DNA from: AP-15 sp963724435
Lineage (GTDB): Bacteria; Pseudomonadota; Alphaproteobacteria; ATCC43930; CGMCC-115725
Direction: 5' to 3'
Assembly (NCBI GenBank): GCA_963724435.1
Contig: CAVRUN010000016.1
Location: forward strand, 35,037 to 99,036
Length of the DNA: 64,000 nt
In this document: in pieces, positions 1 to 8,963 of the stretch
Layout: each line of letters starts with the position of its first letter
Position numbering within the stretch: position 1 is the stretch's first letter
The notes under the pieces: generated by a model
The model's database searches: none
The model's input: the letters and a program-made list of their open reading frames with translations, nothing else
What the model was told of the DNA's origin: nothing
Translations under genes and position numbers: made by a program

Positions 1-509
1 CCGTAATCCACGATTTCGAGCGAAAACATCGAAGCGCCGGCGATCTCAAGAGCAAGGAATTGCATCGCCGCGAGCAGATCGACCGGATGGGCGCTAGCGG
101 CTTCAAGATCGGCAACGGCGGCACTGGCGGCACGCGCGACATGGCGCGCCAAGATCGGCAGTGTGCGCGGCGCAAAAGCGGGTGCCAAGGTGCGGCGCTG
201 CTGGCGCCAATCCTCGCCCCGACTGAGCAAAAGCCCCTTGCCCAATAGCGGGCGCAAAATGCGGATGCCGGCGGCAGTGCGGCGGTAATTCGCCGAATTG
301 TCGACCAGGATGTGCTGGATACCGGCGGGCCGACTCATGATGATCTGCTGCCGACCAAAGATGCGGCGAAAAACGACTTCTTCCTCGAACGCCTCGGGCG
401 GAAAGATGCTGATCGCGTTGTCACGCAGCGAACGCGCGATTTGGCTCGACGAAGACGGCTCTGCCCGGGTGTCGGCGGCTGGCGAGAGTAGAGGCTGCGC
501 TTCGCTCAT
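1..509 (-). CDS. Cytochrome P450, N-terminal part (cut by window edge)
   Basis: About 169 N-terminal residues of a cytochrome P450 are readable; the heme-binding Cys region lies beyond position 1. The C-helix signature is visible: GEDWRQQRRTLAPAF, with the W and R residues that contact heme propionates, preceded by GKGLLLSR. An SRPAGIQHILVDN segment matches the meander before helix B of soluble bacterial P450s. Its ATG overlaps the stop of the upstream MFS gene as ATGA, so it is translationally coupled and is the fourth gene of the polyketide cassette. Inferred role: oxidative tailoring of the polyketide product. The family call is firm; the substrate is unknown. Confidence 0.9.
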   Translation of the reverse strand, partial: MSEAQPLLSPAADTRAEPSSSSQIARSLRDNAISIFPPEAFEEEVVFRRIFGRQQIIMSRPAGIQHILVDNSANYRRTAAGIRILRPLLGKGLLLSRGEDWRQQRRTLAPAFAPRTLPILARHVARAASAAVADLEAASAHPVDLLAAMQFLALEIAGASMFSLEIVDY

Positions 510-2113
510 CGGTTCGACCTTGTCGCGGCTATGCCCGCAGCCCGAGAGATCGGGACTGGAACCGCCTCCGCCAATTGGCGCGGCAATGCGCGCAGCAATG
601 GCACCAGCACCAGCGACAACAGCATCGCACCGCCGATCCACAGCCAAGCGTCGTTGAAGGCTGCGACTAGCCCGGCGCGCTCAACCAGCGGCGCTACAAG
701 TTCGCGTGTCGCCTGGTCGACCGGACCAAGCGGCACGCCGGTAAACCGCTCGGTCGGCAAGCCGACAATCCGCGCCGCGGCAGGATCGCCGGCCTGAAGC
801 CGAGCGACCAGGCTCGCGACATGCACGGGAGCGCGCTGTTCGAGGATGGTGTCGATCGTAGCGAGCCCAATGGCGCCGCCAAGGTTGCGCATCAGATTAA
901 ACAGGCCGCTCGCATTGGGAACGCGCGCCGGCTCGAAACCGCCGAGCGCCAATGCCGTACTCGGTAAGAGGCACAGCATGATTGCCGCGCCGCGCGCCAG
1001 CTGCTGCCAGAACAGCCCCCAGAAATCGGTCGCGGCGGTCATAAACCCATTACCGAGCCAGCCGATCGCAAGCAACGCATAGCCGGCGGCGATCAGCAGC
1101 CGCGCATCGGCGCGACGCTCGAGCATTGTCGCGACCGGGGCCATTGCCAATTGTGCGGCACCTGTCACCATCATGATCTGGCCGATCGGCAGCGCGTCAT
1201 AGCCGCGCACCACACCGAGAAACACCGGCAACAGGTATGTGGCGCCATAAAGACCGACGCCGAGCGCAAAGCTGAAGCCGCAGCCGATCGCAAAATTGCG
1301 GTCGCCAAAGGCGGAAAGGTCGATCAGCGGCCTCGGATGGCGCAATGAACGGCTCACAAGACCGCAGCCGGCAATCCCGCACAATGCCGCGAGCAGCAGC
1401 ATCGGGGTGCTCGACCAGCCGCGCGATGGCGCCTCCTTTAACAATACTTCGAGGCCGGCGAGAAACACTGCGAGAAAGGGCAGCGCCCAGAGGTCGACCG
1501 CGGCGAACCGGCGGCGATCGGGACGGTCAATCCTTACCGTCCACCCGACCAGCGCGGCGACGGCAATGCCGGGCGGCAGGTTGATCAAGAACAGCCAATG
1601 CCACGAAAAGCGATCGGTGACGAACCCGCCAACCACCGGCCCGAGGGTCGGCGCCAGCATCGCAAACAACCCGGCAATCAACGTGGCGCGCGTTCGCGCC
1701 GGCCAATCGAATATCAGAAAGATCGCCGAAAAGACGAGCGGGATCAGCGCACCCCCGCAAAACCCCTGGACGATACGCGCCGGAATCAGGGTCCAAAATC
1801 CGGTCGAGGCTGCACAGGCGAGGCTCGCCATCGTGAACCCGACAACGCTGACGACGAACGCGCCCGATGTCGACAGCATCAAGGTCAGCCAGCCGGTCAG
1901 CGGGATCGCGACGATTTCCGCCATTAAATAGGCGGTCTGCACCCAGCTGAGCCGCGTAAGCGGGATGCCGAGGCCGGCCTGAATCTCCGGCAATGAGCTG
2001 GCGACGATCTGGATGTCCAAGATCGCCATGAACATGCCGACCGCCATTGCGGTAAAGCCGACCCAGGTCTTGGCCGCGGTTCTCGCAGCGCCAGTTCTCG
2101 GGATGAGCATCAC
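506..2113 (-). CDS. MFS efflux transporter, DHA2 (EmrB/QacA) family
   Basis: A 535-residue, strongly hydrophobic protein with the length and about 14 membrane segments expected of DHA2 drug:H+ antiporters. Near the N-terminus it has MAILDIQIVASSLPEIQ, the family's TM1 motif, and further on the GxxxGPxxGG-like antiporter motif (MLAPTLGPVVGGFVTDR). The first codon can be the GTG at 2113 or the adjacent ATG at 2110; both overlap the TGA of the methyltransferase gene. It sits between the PKS/methyltransferase pair and the P450, which suggests export of the lipid-like product or a precursor across the inner membrane. The substrate is inferred from context only. Confidence 0.88.
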   Translation of the reverse strand: MMLIPRTGAARTAAKTWVGFTAMAVGMFMAILDIQIVASSLPEIQAGLGIPLTRLSWVQTAYLMAEIVAIPLTGWLTLMLSTSGAFVVSVVGFTMASLACAASTGFWTLIPARIVQGFCGGALIPLVFSAIFLIFDWPARTRATLIAGLFAMLAPTLGPVVGGFVTDRFSWHWLFLINLPPGIAVAALVGWTVRIDRPDRRRFAAVDLWALPFLAVFLAGLEVLLKEAPSRGWSSTPMLLLAALCGIAGCGLVSRSLRHPRPLIDLSAFGDRNFAIGCGFSFALGVGLYGATYLLPVFLGVVRGYDALPIGQIMMVTGAAQLAMAPVATMLERRADARLLIAAGYALLAIGWLGNGFMTAATDFWGLFWQQLARGAAIMLCLLPSTALALGGFEPARVPNASGLFNLMRNLGGAIGLATIDTILEQRAPVHVASLVARLQAGDPAAARIVGLPTERFTGVPLGPVDQATRELVAPLVERAGLVAAFNDAWLWIGGAMLLSLVLVPLLRALPRQLAEAVPVPISRAAGIAATRSNR

Positions 2114-2610
2114 AGCTGTCGCCGCGATGCTAATACCCGGTCCTCGATCGCAATACGGCGGGCGATCAGCACCAGGTTGAGCGCGGAGAATGCCACTGCG
2201 ATCGCAACGCCGCTAAAGGCGAGCGGCAGAAGGGCGATCTCGACGGTGACGATTAGGTAGTTCGGGTGGCGCATCCAGCGATATGGACCGGCTTTGACAA
2301 GCGGGGCCTCAGGCAACGCCAAGATCCGCGTCGTCCAACAACGCCCGAGGCTTAAAATCACCCACAGGCGCGCGGGTTGCAGCAGCGCGAAGAGCGCGAG
2401 CAAGGGCCAGCTCGGCTGGGTTGCGACCGGCACCAGCAACGCCAAACTCGCGAGCCATGCGCTATGGAGCGCGACGAAATAGGGATAGCCGCCGGCATCA
2501 ATTTCGGTTGCGCCGAGGCGCCGCAGCCGCCGAGTGTTGCGCGCCGCCCAGCCGAGTTCGGTAAGCCGCTCGAGCGCGATCACGCCGAGCGTCCAATGAA
2601 GCGGTGTCAC
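2110..2610 (-). CDS. Isoprenylcysteine carboxyl methyltransferase-like membrane protein
   Basis: A 166-residue integral membrane protein with the conserved ICMT-family C-terminal signature GPYRWMRHPNYLIV followed by hydrophobic helices. The GTG start overlaps the PKS stop codon (GTGA), which fixes the start; a longer upstream frame would run back into the PKS gene and is rejected. Small ICMT-like proteins accompany type III PKS genes in many bacteria (for example SrsB in Streptomyces and BpsB in Bacillus), where they O-methylate alkylresorcinols or alkylpyrones. That role is the likely one here, by family knowledge and gene order. Confidence 0.85.
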   Translation of the reverse strand: MTPLHWTLGVIALERLTELGWAARNTRRLRRLGATEIDAGGYPYFVALHSAWLASLALLVPVATQPSWPLLALFALLQPARLWVILSLGRCWTTRILALPEAPLVKAGPYRWMRHPNYLIVTVEIALLPLAFSGVAIAVAFSALNLVLIARRIAIEDRVLASRRQL

Positions 2611-3653
2611 CGATTTTCGAGCACCGCAAACCCGGCGGTAAATCCGGGGCCGAGCGCCGTCATCAACCCCCGCTGCCATTGCGGCGTTTCGGCGAGCATC
2701 CGTTCGAGCACAAACATCACCGTCGCTGCCGACATGTTGCCATAGTCGCGCAACACTTCGCGGGCATCGGCCAGCGCGCTGTCCGGCAGGCCAAAAGCAT
2801 GTTCGAGTGCGTCCAAAACCTTGACGCCGCCCGGGTGACATAGAAAACGGTCGATGTCTGCGACCCTCAGCCCATGACGGGCGAGGAAGTCGTCGGCCAC
2901 CGCCCGCAACCGGGTCTCGACGAGCTGCGGGATATCCCGCGAAAATACGGCGCTGAACCCGTTATCGGCGATATCCCAGCCCATCACTTCGAGGGTGCCG
3001 GGCCAGGTATGCTCGCCGCTGGCGACCACCGCGGGACCCGAGCCTTCGGTTGACAGCAATACGCCGGCGGCGCCATCGCCGAATAGAGCGGTTGCGACGA
3101 TATTGCTTTTGGTCCAATCATCGCGGCGAAACGACAAAGCGCACAATTCGACGACGAGAAGCAGCACAATCTCCCCGGGCTGCGCCAGCGCCTGGCTCGC
3201 GGCGCGGGCGAGGCCAAGGACACCGCCGGCGCAGCCGAACCCGAAGATCGGCAATCGCCTGACATCGCGGCGCAACTGCATCCGCTCGATCAACAGGGCA
3301 TCGAGGCTCGGCGTCGCGATGCCGGTTGTCGATACCGTAACGACCGCATCGATCTGGTGCTTGCTGATACCGGCGCGGTCGAGAAGCCTAACGGTCGTTG
3401 TTTCGAGCAGGTCGAGCGCACCCGTGATGTAGACCCCGTTGCGCTCTGCCCAGCTGTGCTGGCGGTCGTACCATTCGATCGGCACACAAGAATAGCGCGA
3501 GCGTATGCCGGAATTGGCGAAGACCGGCAACAGCCGCTCGAGCGTGGGGGCGCCGTTGAACAAAGCTTCGACGCGCCGGATCACATCGTCTTGATCGAGC
3601 CGGTAGGGCGGTACCGCGGTCGCGAGGCTCAATAAATGCGGAGCTGGAGGCAT
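2607..3653 (-). CDS. Type III polyketide synthase (chalcone/stilbene synthase family)
   Basis: A 348-residue ketosynthase homologue. The catalytic triad is visible: Cys141 in FGFGCAGG, His273 in FLCHPGG and Asn306 in DYGNMSAAT. Other family landmarks are the FGDGAAG loop and the C-terminal ALGPGFTAG. Such enzymes extend an acyl-CoA starter with malonyl-CoA and cyclise the chain to pyrones or resorcinols. It is the first gene of a four-gene overlapping operon with an ICMT-like methyltransferase, an exporter and a P450. A 15-bp palindrome (GCCGGGAGTCCCGGC) lies about 25 nt before the start in the leader. Starter length and product cannot be deduced. Confidence 0.93.
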   Translation of the reverse strand: MPPAPHLLSLATAVPPYRLDQDDVIRRVEALFNGAPTLERLLPVFANSGIRSRYSCVPIEWYDRQHSWAERNGVYITGALDLLETTTVRLLDRAGISKHQIDAVVTVSTTGIATPSLDALLIERMQLRRDVRRLPIFGFGCAGGVLGLARAASQALAQPGEIVLLLVVELCALSFRRDDWTKSNIVATALFGDGAAGVLLSTEGSGPAVVASGEHTWPGTLEVMGWDIADNGFSAVFSRDIPQLVETRLRAVADDFLARHGLRVADIDRFLCHPGGVKVLDALEHAFGLPDSALADAREVLRDYGNMSAATVMFVLERMLAETPQWQRGLMTALGPGFTAGFAVLENR

Positions 3654-3754
3654 GGTCAGGCTGCCTTGTCTGCGCCGGGACTCCCGGCTGCGAATTAGAC
3701 CGGCGCCCGACAGCTAAATTCCACGGCACACCAAGATGTGATGCACCCGCGACA

Positions 3755-3771
3755 CCTTCCACGATGGAAGG
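3755..3771. other. Perfect hairpin between esterase and PKS genes
   Basis: A 7-bp perfect inverted repeat with a 3-nt loop (CCTTCCA cga TGGAAGG). It lies downstream of the esterase stop and about 100 nt upstream of the PKS start, with both genes on the minus strand. No T-tract follows on the minus strand, so it could be an operator or RNA hairpin for the PKS operon as easily as a terminator. Confidence 0.4.
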
Positions 3772-3840
3772 AGGGCTCCCTAACGATCTACGCGCCAGCT
3801 AGGCCGGCCGTTTGCTGCCGGCCCCAAAGATTGACTTTAC

Positions 3841-4797
3841 TTAGCCCGCGGACATCCCTTGGCGCAAGGCGGCGGCACATTCACTGACCGCCCGCCGCGC
3901 GGCGCCGATTAGCCTACCATAGCGGATAAAGCCATGGCTGATCCCGTCATAGACTTTGAGGCTATGCGGGACCCCGGCTTGCTTAAATGCCGCGGCGAGC
4001 CGGTGGCTGTCGTCGAGCAGCGGGTCGAGACTGCCGACGATTAGATGGGCCGGCGGTAGGCCTTTGAGATCGCCCAGCATCGGAGCGGCGCGCCAATCCT
4101 GCTGCTGTTCCGGCTTTTCGAGATAGGTTTCCCAGATCCACAGCATCTGGGTCTGCGACAAGCCTGCTCCCTGGCCAAAACGCTGCCATGACGGGCTCTC
4201 GCTATCGGTCGAATAGACGCCGTAGATCAGCAGCATAAAGCGCACTGCATGGACGCCCTCGTCGCGCAACGCCATCGCTGCTGCGAGCGCCAGATTGCCG
4301 CCAGCCGAATCGCCGCCGAGCGCGAGGCGATCCGGATCGATGCCGAGGTCAGAGCCCTCGCGCGCCGCGAGCCGGGTCACTGCGACCATCTCCTCAAACG
4401 CCTTGGGAAAACGGTGCTCGGGTGAGAGCTTGTAATCGACCGACAACGCCGCCACCCCCGATTGCCGCACCAACTCGCGCAGCATCGCGTCCCAAGATCC
4501 CAGGCTGCCCTGCATAAAGCCGCCGCCATGGGCGTAGACAATCAGCGGCGGGCGTGACGCACCGTCGGGCAGATAGAGTTGGCACGGCACCTGTCCGTGC
4601 GGTCCGGGCAGGCTCAGGTCGCGCTCTTGCTTCAACGGCACCGAGCCTTCGCCGAGAAAGGCCCCAACCCGGTCTTGCGCCGCGCGCACCTCAGAGAGCG
4701 GGGCTTTGGTGCGGTCCGGCACGACAAATCCGCGGCTCTGCAACAATTGCCCCGCCGCCACCAATTCGGGATCGACCCAGGGTGTCGCGTCGTTCAT
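3841..4797 (-). CDS. Alpha/beta hydrolase, HSL-type (fold-3) esterase
   Basis: A 318-residue hydrolase with the hormone-sensitive-lipase oxyanion motif HGGG (residues 90-93) and nucleophile elbow GDSAGG (Ser164). The acid is probably in the SLDPLLDD segment and the base in DGISHGF near the C-terminus, so all catalytic elements are present. Cytosolic, with no signal peptide. Substrates of this family are short acyl esters. It lies upstream of and on the same strand as the type III PKS operon, separated by about 190 nt, so joint transcription is possible but not shown. Confidence 0.9.
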   Translation of the reverse strand: MNDATPWVDPELVAAGQLLQSRGFVVPDRTKAPLSEVRAAQDRVGAFLGEGSVPLKQERDLSLPGPHGQVPCQLYLPDGASRPPLIVYAHGGGFMQGSLGSWDAMLRELVRQSGVAALSVDYKLSPEHRFPKAFEEMVAVTRLAAREGSDLGIDPDRLALGGDSAGGNLALAAAMALRDEGVHAVRFMLLIYGVYSTDSESPSWQRFGQGAGLSQTQMLWIWETYLEKPEQQQDWRAAPMLGDLKGLPPAHLIVGSLDPLLDDSHRLAAAFKQAGVPHSLKVYDGISHGFIRYGRLIGAARRAVSECAAALRQGMSAG

Positions 4798-5013
4798 CGC
4801 CTCGCTCCCTATCCGCGTCAGCTCGATTTAGCCCGCCGCCTATCTACCGCGCAACCCCGACCCAGCGCAAAGCGGCGACCGGCCCAAGCTTTTCTTTTTA
4901 CAAGGTTGCGAGATTGGCAATTAAGCCTGTCTGAACGAGCTCACATATATCGCCTGCCGAATTTTGCGTAAGCTCAATTGCCCGATAATCGATCGGTGCA
5001 GGCGGAGAAAGTC

Positions 5014-6021
5014 ATGCTCGCTTCCACAATTACGGATGCCAAAAACAGTCGGATTATCCCTCGCGTGACTGGATCGGGAGAAGAAGTACCCGAGAACGGC
5101 GGAGGGCACGTTATGGGGTCTGAACAGGACCTCGTCACAGATGACCTTGTTGGTTCGAGTGACACGGACCGGCAGACTCAGCCTGCCGGCTCCGGAAGGC
5201 TCGAACTTCATGCCGAGAGTCCCGAGAAGGCGTCCCGGCTCAGCGATATTCGGATTGATTGTCCCGACAGCCGGGGTATCAAGGTAACCGCGATATATGC
5301 CGTCCAGTCCGACGAGTACGCCGTCTACCAAGCAGGCGAAGTAATGGTTCACTTCGCCGATGATCCTGCAAAGGCCCAGGCACAGCGAAAATCCATCCTG
5401 CCGATCAGTGCGGCTCGGGCAGAGGTGAACGCGCTGGCTGAAGATTTAGCCTGCCGCGAAGTCTGTGATCGACAGCTGGCTTATGCGCTGCAACTCGCCT
5501 TGGACGGCGATTTGGATGGTGCCAAAGCGATAACCGCATCGGCCAAAGCTGCCGTTTTGGCCAAACGCGCCGCCAGTGGTCGCTTCCAATATCTGAAATG
5601 GAGTTTTGCTACGGCAGCTTTGTTGATTGCGCTGCTGTTTCTGGCTAGCCGACTCTTTCCTTTCTCACAACCCTCGAGCGATCTCTGGCTTGCGGCCAAG
5701 GCGGGCTTGATCGGCTCGGCCTTCTCCATCGCTCTGGGCATTCGGGGAAGGACTGTCGCCCTCGACACGGAACTCCTCGATAACATCACCGATGGGACGC
5801 TTCGTCTTCTGATCGGCGTCATTGCTGCCGGTGTGCTGTTGCTGCTGTTTGCGTGCGGTATCGTGCCAAGCCTCAAGATTGGAGATGCGGATTTCAAATC
5901 GAGCAACGTGAACTGGCAGATGGTGCTGATTATTGGTTTCGTCGCTGGTTTCCTCGAGCGTCTCGTCCCAGACCTGCTCGACAGGCAAAATTCAAAAGGC
6001 AATGCTGCGATGGTTCAATGA
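5014..6021 (+). CDS. Membrane protein of unknown function
   Basis: About 335 residues. The N-terminal half is soluble and acidic, then four hydrophobic segments follow in the C-terminal half: a first helix ending near FLASRLF, a second around AGLIGSAFSIALG, a third around LLIGVIAAGVLLLLF, and a last around VLIIGFVAGFLERL. The start at 5014 is chosen because GGAGA lies 6 nt upstream of the ATG; an upstream TTG at 4978 has no ribosome binding site. The ending around FLERLVPDLLDR recalls membrane proteins of unknown function found in many bacteria. No catalytic motif is seen. It is a single-gene unit closed by a hairpin terminator. Confidence 0.75.
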   Translation: MLASTITDAKNSRIIPRVTGSGEEVPENGGGHVMGSEQDLVTDDLVGSSDTDRQTQPAGSGRLELHAESPEKASRLSDIRIDCPDSRGIKVTAIYAVQSDEYAVYQAGEVMVHFADDPAKAQAQRKSILPISAARAEVNALAEDLACREVCDRQLAYALQLALDGDLDGAKAITASAKAAVLAKRAASGRFQYLKWSFATAALLIALLFLASRLFPFSQPSSDLWLAAKAGLIGSAFSIALGIRGRTVALDTELLDNITDGTLRLLIGVIAAGVLLLLFACGIVPSLKIGDADFKSSNVNWQMVLIIGFVAGFLERLVPDLLDRQNSKGNAAMVQ

Positions 6022-6057
6022 GCTTCAAAAGAAACGTCACTGAGCATGGGCAGCAAG

Positions 6058-6082
6058 AAGGATCACCTCACTGTGATCTTTT
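6058..6082 (+). terminator. Rho-independent terminator
   Basis: Stem GATCAC/GTGATC with a 6-nt loop, extended by a wobble pair and A-T pairs, then TTTT. It lies about 40 nt after the membrane-protein stop and just before the convergent FlbD-like gene, which fits termination of the plus-strand transcript. Confidence 0.6.
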
Positions 6083-6097
6083 CTGGACCTCGCATTG

Positions 6098-6304
6098 TCA
6101 TGCCTTGTTGATGAGCTCGAGAACCTCTTGGAACGTTTCCCGCACGTCTTGATGCGTTTGATTGGAAAAAGTGATCCTCGTCTGGGCGCCAGCCGGTCCT
6201 GCTAAAGGGCTATTGGCCGGCGGCGCTTCAGCCACCGATAGAATGCTATCTTTGTTTAGTGCTATCCGACTCCCGTCTGGACGCGTCAACGTAACAAACG
6301 ACAC
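6098..6304 (-). CDS. Small FlbD-like protein
   Basis: A 68-residue protein beginning at a GTG preceded by AGGAA at good spacing. Its pattern is LTRPDGSRIALNKDSI, then a short variable stretch, then TRITFSNQTHQDVRETF and a C-terminal helix. This is the two-part beta/alpha layout of FlbD-family small proteins: a residue-specific loop, then a threonine-rich strand. No flagellar genes are nearby, so a flagellar role is not implied. An upstream in-frame ATG at 6352 would add 16 unconserved-looking residues and lacks a ribosome binding site. Confidence 0.6.
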   Translation of the reverse strand: MSFVTLTRPDGSRIALNKDSILSVAEAPPANSPLAGPAGAQTRITFSNQTHQDVRETFQEVLELINKA

Positions 6305-6447
6305 CGCTTTTCCTGACCCTTCTGCGTTCCTGCCGATCGCGTGCGCCCGCACTGCAGCGCCGATCCCAAACGCACCATAGACCGCATGCTTTACGTGCCT
6401 TTGGTCTCGCTCATTTTGCGAGGAACGTCAAATCCTAGGCTGACCAG

Positions 6448-7356
6448 CTAGTGCGATAATGCAACGCCACCGCGCTGCGCCCGGGTGTGTAGCCATGCGG
6501 CGGAGCGATGGACGCCGCCAAAGGCGAAGACGTGAAGGGCCTCGACCGGCGTGTCGCGATCCTCGTGGGCGACCAATGCCTCGATCAGCGCATTGGGGGT
6601 CGCTTCGGTCAAGATGCGGGCAAAAGCGGTTTGGCTGCGCCCGAGAGCGCGCAATGAGGCGCCGATGCCGCAGCGCACCGCGAATTTGGCAAGTGTCGCG
6701 ATCGTGGCCGGGCCCGCGACCCCGACCCGGATCGGGCAGCGGATGCCCTCTTCTCGCAACGAGGCGATCCAATGCGCGATCGGGTCCGCCTCAAAGCCGA
6801 ATTGGGTAACGAGCGACACATCGAGACCGCGCTGCCGCGCCATTGCGATCTTGGCGCGCAGAGCCGTATCGAGGCTATGGCGATCGATGCGCGGATGGCC
6901 CTCCGGATAGCCGGCAAAGGTAACCCGCGCAATGCCGTGACGCTCCACCAAGCCGGTCGCCAACAGATCGAGACTGTCGCTGAACGGGCCAATCGCGCGG
7001 CTCGGATCGCCGGCGATCAGAAGAATACTGGCTACCCCTGCTTCGCCGGCCGCGCGCTGCATAAAGTCGCGCGCCTGAGTAAAACTGGCGAGCCGCCGCG
7101 CGGCGACATGTGGCACGGGAGAAAAGCCCGCCTGGCGCAGCTTGACACAGGCGGCGACAATATCGTGATGGGTGACGCTGCCCGGATGATTGACGAACAC
7201 CGAAGTCTGCGGCGGCAGCAATTCATCGAGCCGCTCCCGCAACGGGTCATCGTGCGGCGAAATCTCGATCGAGGCCGTACTGATCAGTTCCGCGACGCGG
7301 TGCTGCACCCGAGCGTCGACCGGCCGCCCCTTATCTTCCATGATGGCGCTCGTCAT
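6448..7356 (-). CDS. Methylenetetrahydrofolate reductase-family protein
   Basis: About 302 residues of TIM-barrel FAD enzyme type. Visible family landmarks are SIEISPHD at the start, a PHVAARRL strand, LLIAGDPS for flavin contacts, FAGYPEGHP and LVTQFGFEAD. The ATG overlaps the stop of the upstream methyltransferase gene as ATGA, giving translational coupling. Canonical MetF reduces methylene-THF to methyl-THF. Here the neighbours are a SAM-methyltransferase-like gene and, divergently, two MetE-like genes, so the role may be methyl-group entry to or exit from the folate pool rather than housekeeping methionine synthesis. The direction of reaction is inference. Confidence 0.85.
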   Translation of the reverse strand: MTSAIMEDKGRPVDARVQHRVAELISTASIEISPHDDPLRERLDELLPPQTSVFVNHPGSVTHHDIVAACVKLRQAGFSPVPHVAARRLASFTQARDFMQRAAGEAGVASILLIAGDPSRAIGPFSDSLDLLATGLVERHGIARVTFAGYPEGHPRIDRHSLDTALRAKIAMARQRGLDVSLVTQFGFEADPIAHWIASLREEGIRCPIRVGVAGPATIATLAKFAVRCGIGASLRALGRSQTAFARILTEATPNALIEALVAHEDRDTPVEALHVFAFGGVHRSAAWLHTRAQRGGVALSH

Positions 7357-8738
7357 CCCGAATCCCGCTTGCGCGAGATCACGTAGGACTCGTCCCAAAA
7401 CCACAGCCCGCCGTGACGGCGCAGCACCTCTTTGGTTGCATCAAGATAAGCGCCGCTGCTGATCGCCCCCGACAGGCGCTCATCTTCGATCTGCGCGACA
7501 TAGACCGCCGCATTCCACGCCGCGAACAGGGTCGAGGTTCCGATGGTCTCGCTGATCTCGCTCGGCAGGGTGTGCATGTCATAGCGGAACAGCGAGCGGG
7601 CATCGGCGTAGGCACCGAAGTTAAACGCCCGCGCGGCATTGCCGAGTTCGGTTTTGGCGGCCCGCAGCAATGCATGCCGGTCGGTCGTGAACGGGTCCTC
7701 ACCGGGCCAGATCAGCTGGATGATCTCCAGCCCCGGGTCATGCCCATGCGAATGGATCGCGATCAGACGGCCCCCGGGAGCGAGGCTGCGGGCCAGCGGC
7801 GCGACGATCCGGCGCGCCTTGAACTCGAGCGGGGCGCGGGCGCGATAAGGCTGCGAGGCAATGACCAGATCGTACTCCGCGCGGGTGGCGCCACGGCGAG
7901 GGCGCACCTGGTCGAGCAGGAATTTGTGATCCTCGCGATAAATCACCAACACGACCGGTTTTTCATAAACCGGATTGCCGGTGTTCGCGCTGACCCGCGC
8001 CTGCCAGTGCTCGCCGAGAAACGACTGCAGATCGCCGATCTGCAATTCGAAATCGTGGGCGGTGTTGCCGGTCAGCGGCAATTCGTGCCAGACGAGGCTA
8101 GTGGCAGCCGTGACCGAATGCGGCGTCAGCCACGGCGCCTCGGCGTAATACATGTTGGTCATGACCAGCACCGTCGCCGGGTGCTCGAACAAGCGATCCG
8201 GCATTTTTTCGAGCGTCAGGCGGACGTCTTCGAGGCTGATCTCCTTGGCGACGATGTAGAACGGCATTGTCGAGAAACGGTGGTGCATGGCGCGCATCGT
8301 GCGGGTCAGCACGGTGCCGTCGCCGGTCCCGGCATCGAACAGCCGCAAGGCCGGCGGGCGCGGGTGGATGTTCCCCAACTCCATGCCCACTCGTTGGGAT
8401 ATTGCCCACTTCTCCCCGCAAGTGGTGACGAACAGCAGGTATTTCTGGCGATTATCATAAAAGCGAAAGTTGCGCGCCGCCCGCTGCGCCAGGGCTGGCG
8501 CTAGGATCGGCGTCGCCGCCGGGAGACCGTTGATCTCAGGCCGCGGTTGGCGCTCGAGCTGCGGTTGCCGGGCGATAAAGGCTTGGACGCGGTCCGCGGT
8601 ATCGGTCGTCACTCGGCCACCCAGGCGCAGCCGGCTGACGAGCTTGCCGTCATTGACCGCGAGCCGGCCAAAGGTCGACTCCGCCAACCCGGCGCGGCGG
8701 CAGTACTCGGCGATGTCGCGCAATAACGTCTCGCTCAT
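7353..8738 (-). CDS. SAM-dependent methyltransferase-like protein with N-terminal helix-turn-helix-like segment
   Basis: 461 residues from the ATG at 8738. The first about 60 residues (AEYCRRAGLAESTFG and following, then VTTDTADRVQAFI) look like a short DNA-binding-type helical domain. The centre has a class I methyltransferase motif I, LRLFDAGTGDGTVL, and later LAPGGRLIAIHSHG, typical of motif post-III. It is coupled to the MTHFR gene. Divergent to it, across about 225 nt, are the two MetE-like genes, so a shared regulatory region is plausible. The methyl acceptor is unknown. Confidence 0.7.
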   Translation of the reverse strand: MSETLLRDIAEYCRRAGLAESTFGRLAVNDGKLVSRLRLGGRVTTDTADRVQAFIARQPQLERQPRPEINGLPAATPILAPALAQRAARNFRFYDNRQKYLLFVTTCGEKWAISQRVGMELGNIHPRPPALRLFDAGTGDGTVLTRTMRAMHHRFSTMPFYIVAKEISLEDVRLTLEKMPDRLFEHPATVLVMTNMYYAEAPWLTPHSVTAATSLVWHELPLTGNTAHDFELQIGDLQSFLGEHWQARVSANTGNPVYEKPVVLVIYREDHKFLLDQVRPRRGATRAEYDLVIASQPYRARAPLEFKARRIVAPLARSLAPGGRLIAIHSHGHDPGLEIIQLIWPGEDPFTTDRHALLRAAKTELGNAARAFNFGAYADARSLFRYDMHTLPSEISETIGTSTLFAAWNAAVYVAQIEDERLSGAISSGAYLDATKEVLRRHGGLWFWDESYVISRKRDSG

Positions 8739-8963
8739 CGGCGTTCTCGCAGTTTCCCGCAAAACGAATAAAGGCCGATGCGACCCGCCGGTCAACCACA
8801 AACGTGCCCATGATCGCGAGTGGGACGAAGAGATGGGCAACATCATTGATGGGAAATTTTATGGGTGAGCGAAACCGGATTGCGGTCGATACTCGCGCAC
8901 AAAAGCGACGGTTGCGGCGGGGCCGCGGAACCGGCGCCCGTTGGTTAGCAATCGGGAGGAATG

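Noticed and set aside
4921..5352. 143-codon minus-strand open frame opposite the start of the membrane-protein gene
   Set aside because: No ribosome binding site or recognised motif; it is antisense to a gene with clear membrane segments and a good start.
7413..8504. Long plus-strand open frame opposite the methyltransferase-like gene
   Set aside because: Arg/Asp/Gln-rich low-information translation, typical of an antisense shadow in GC-rich DNA; the minus-strand gene has clear motifs.
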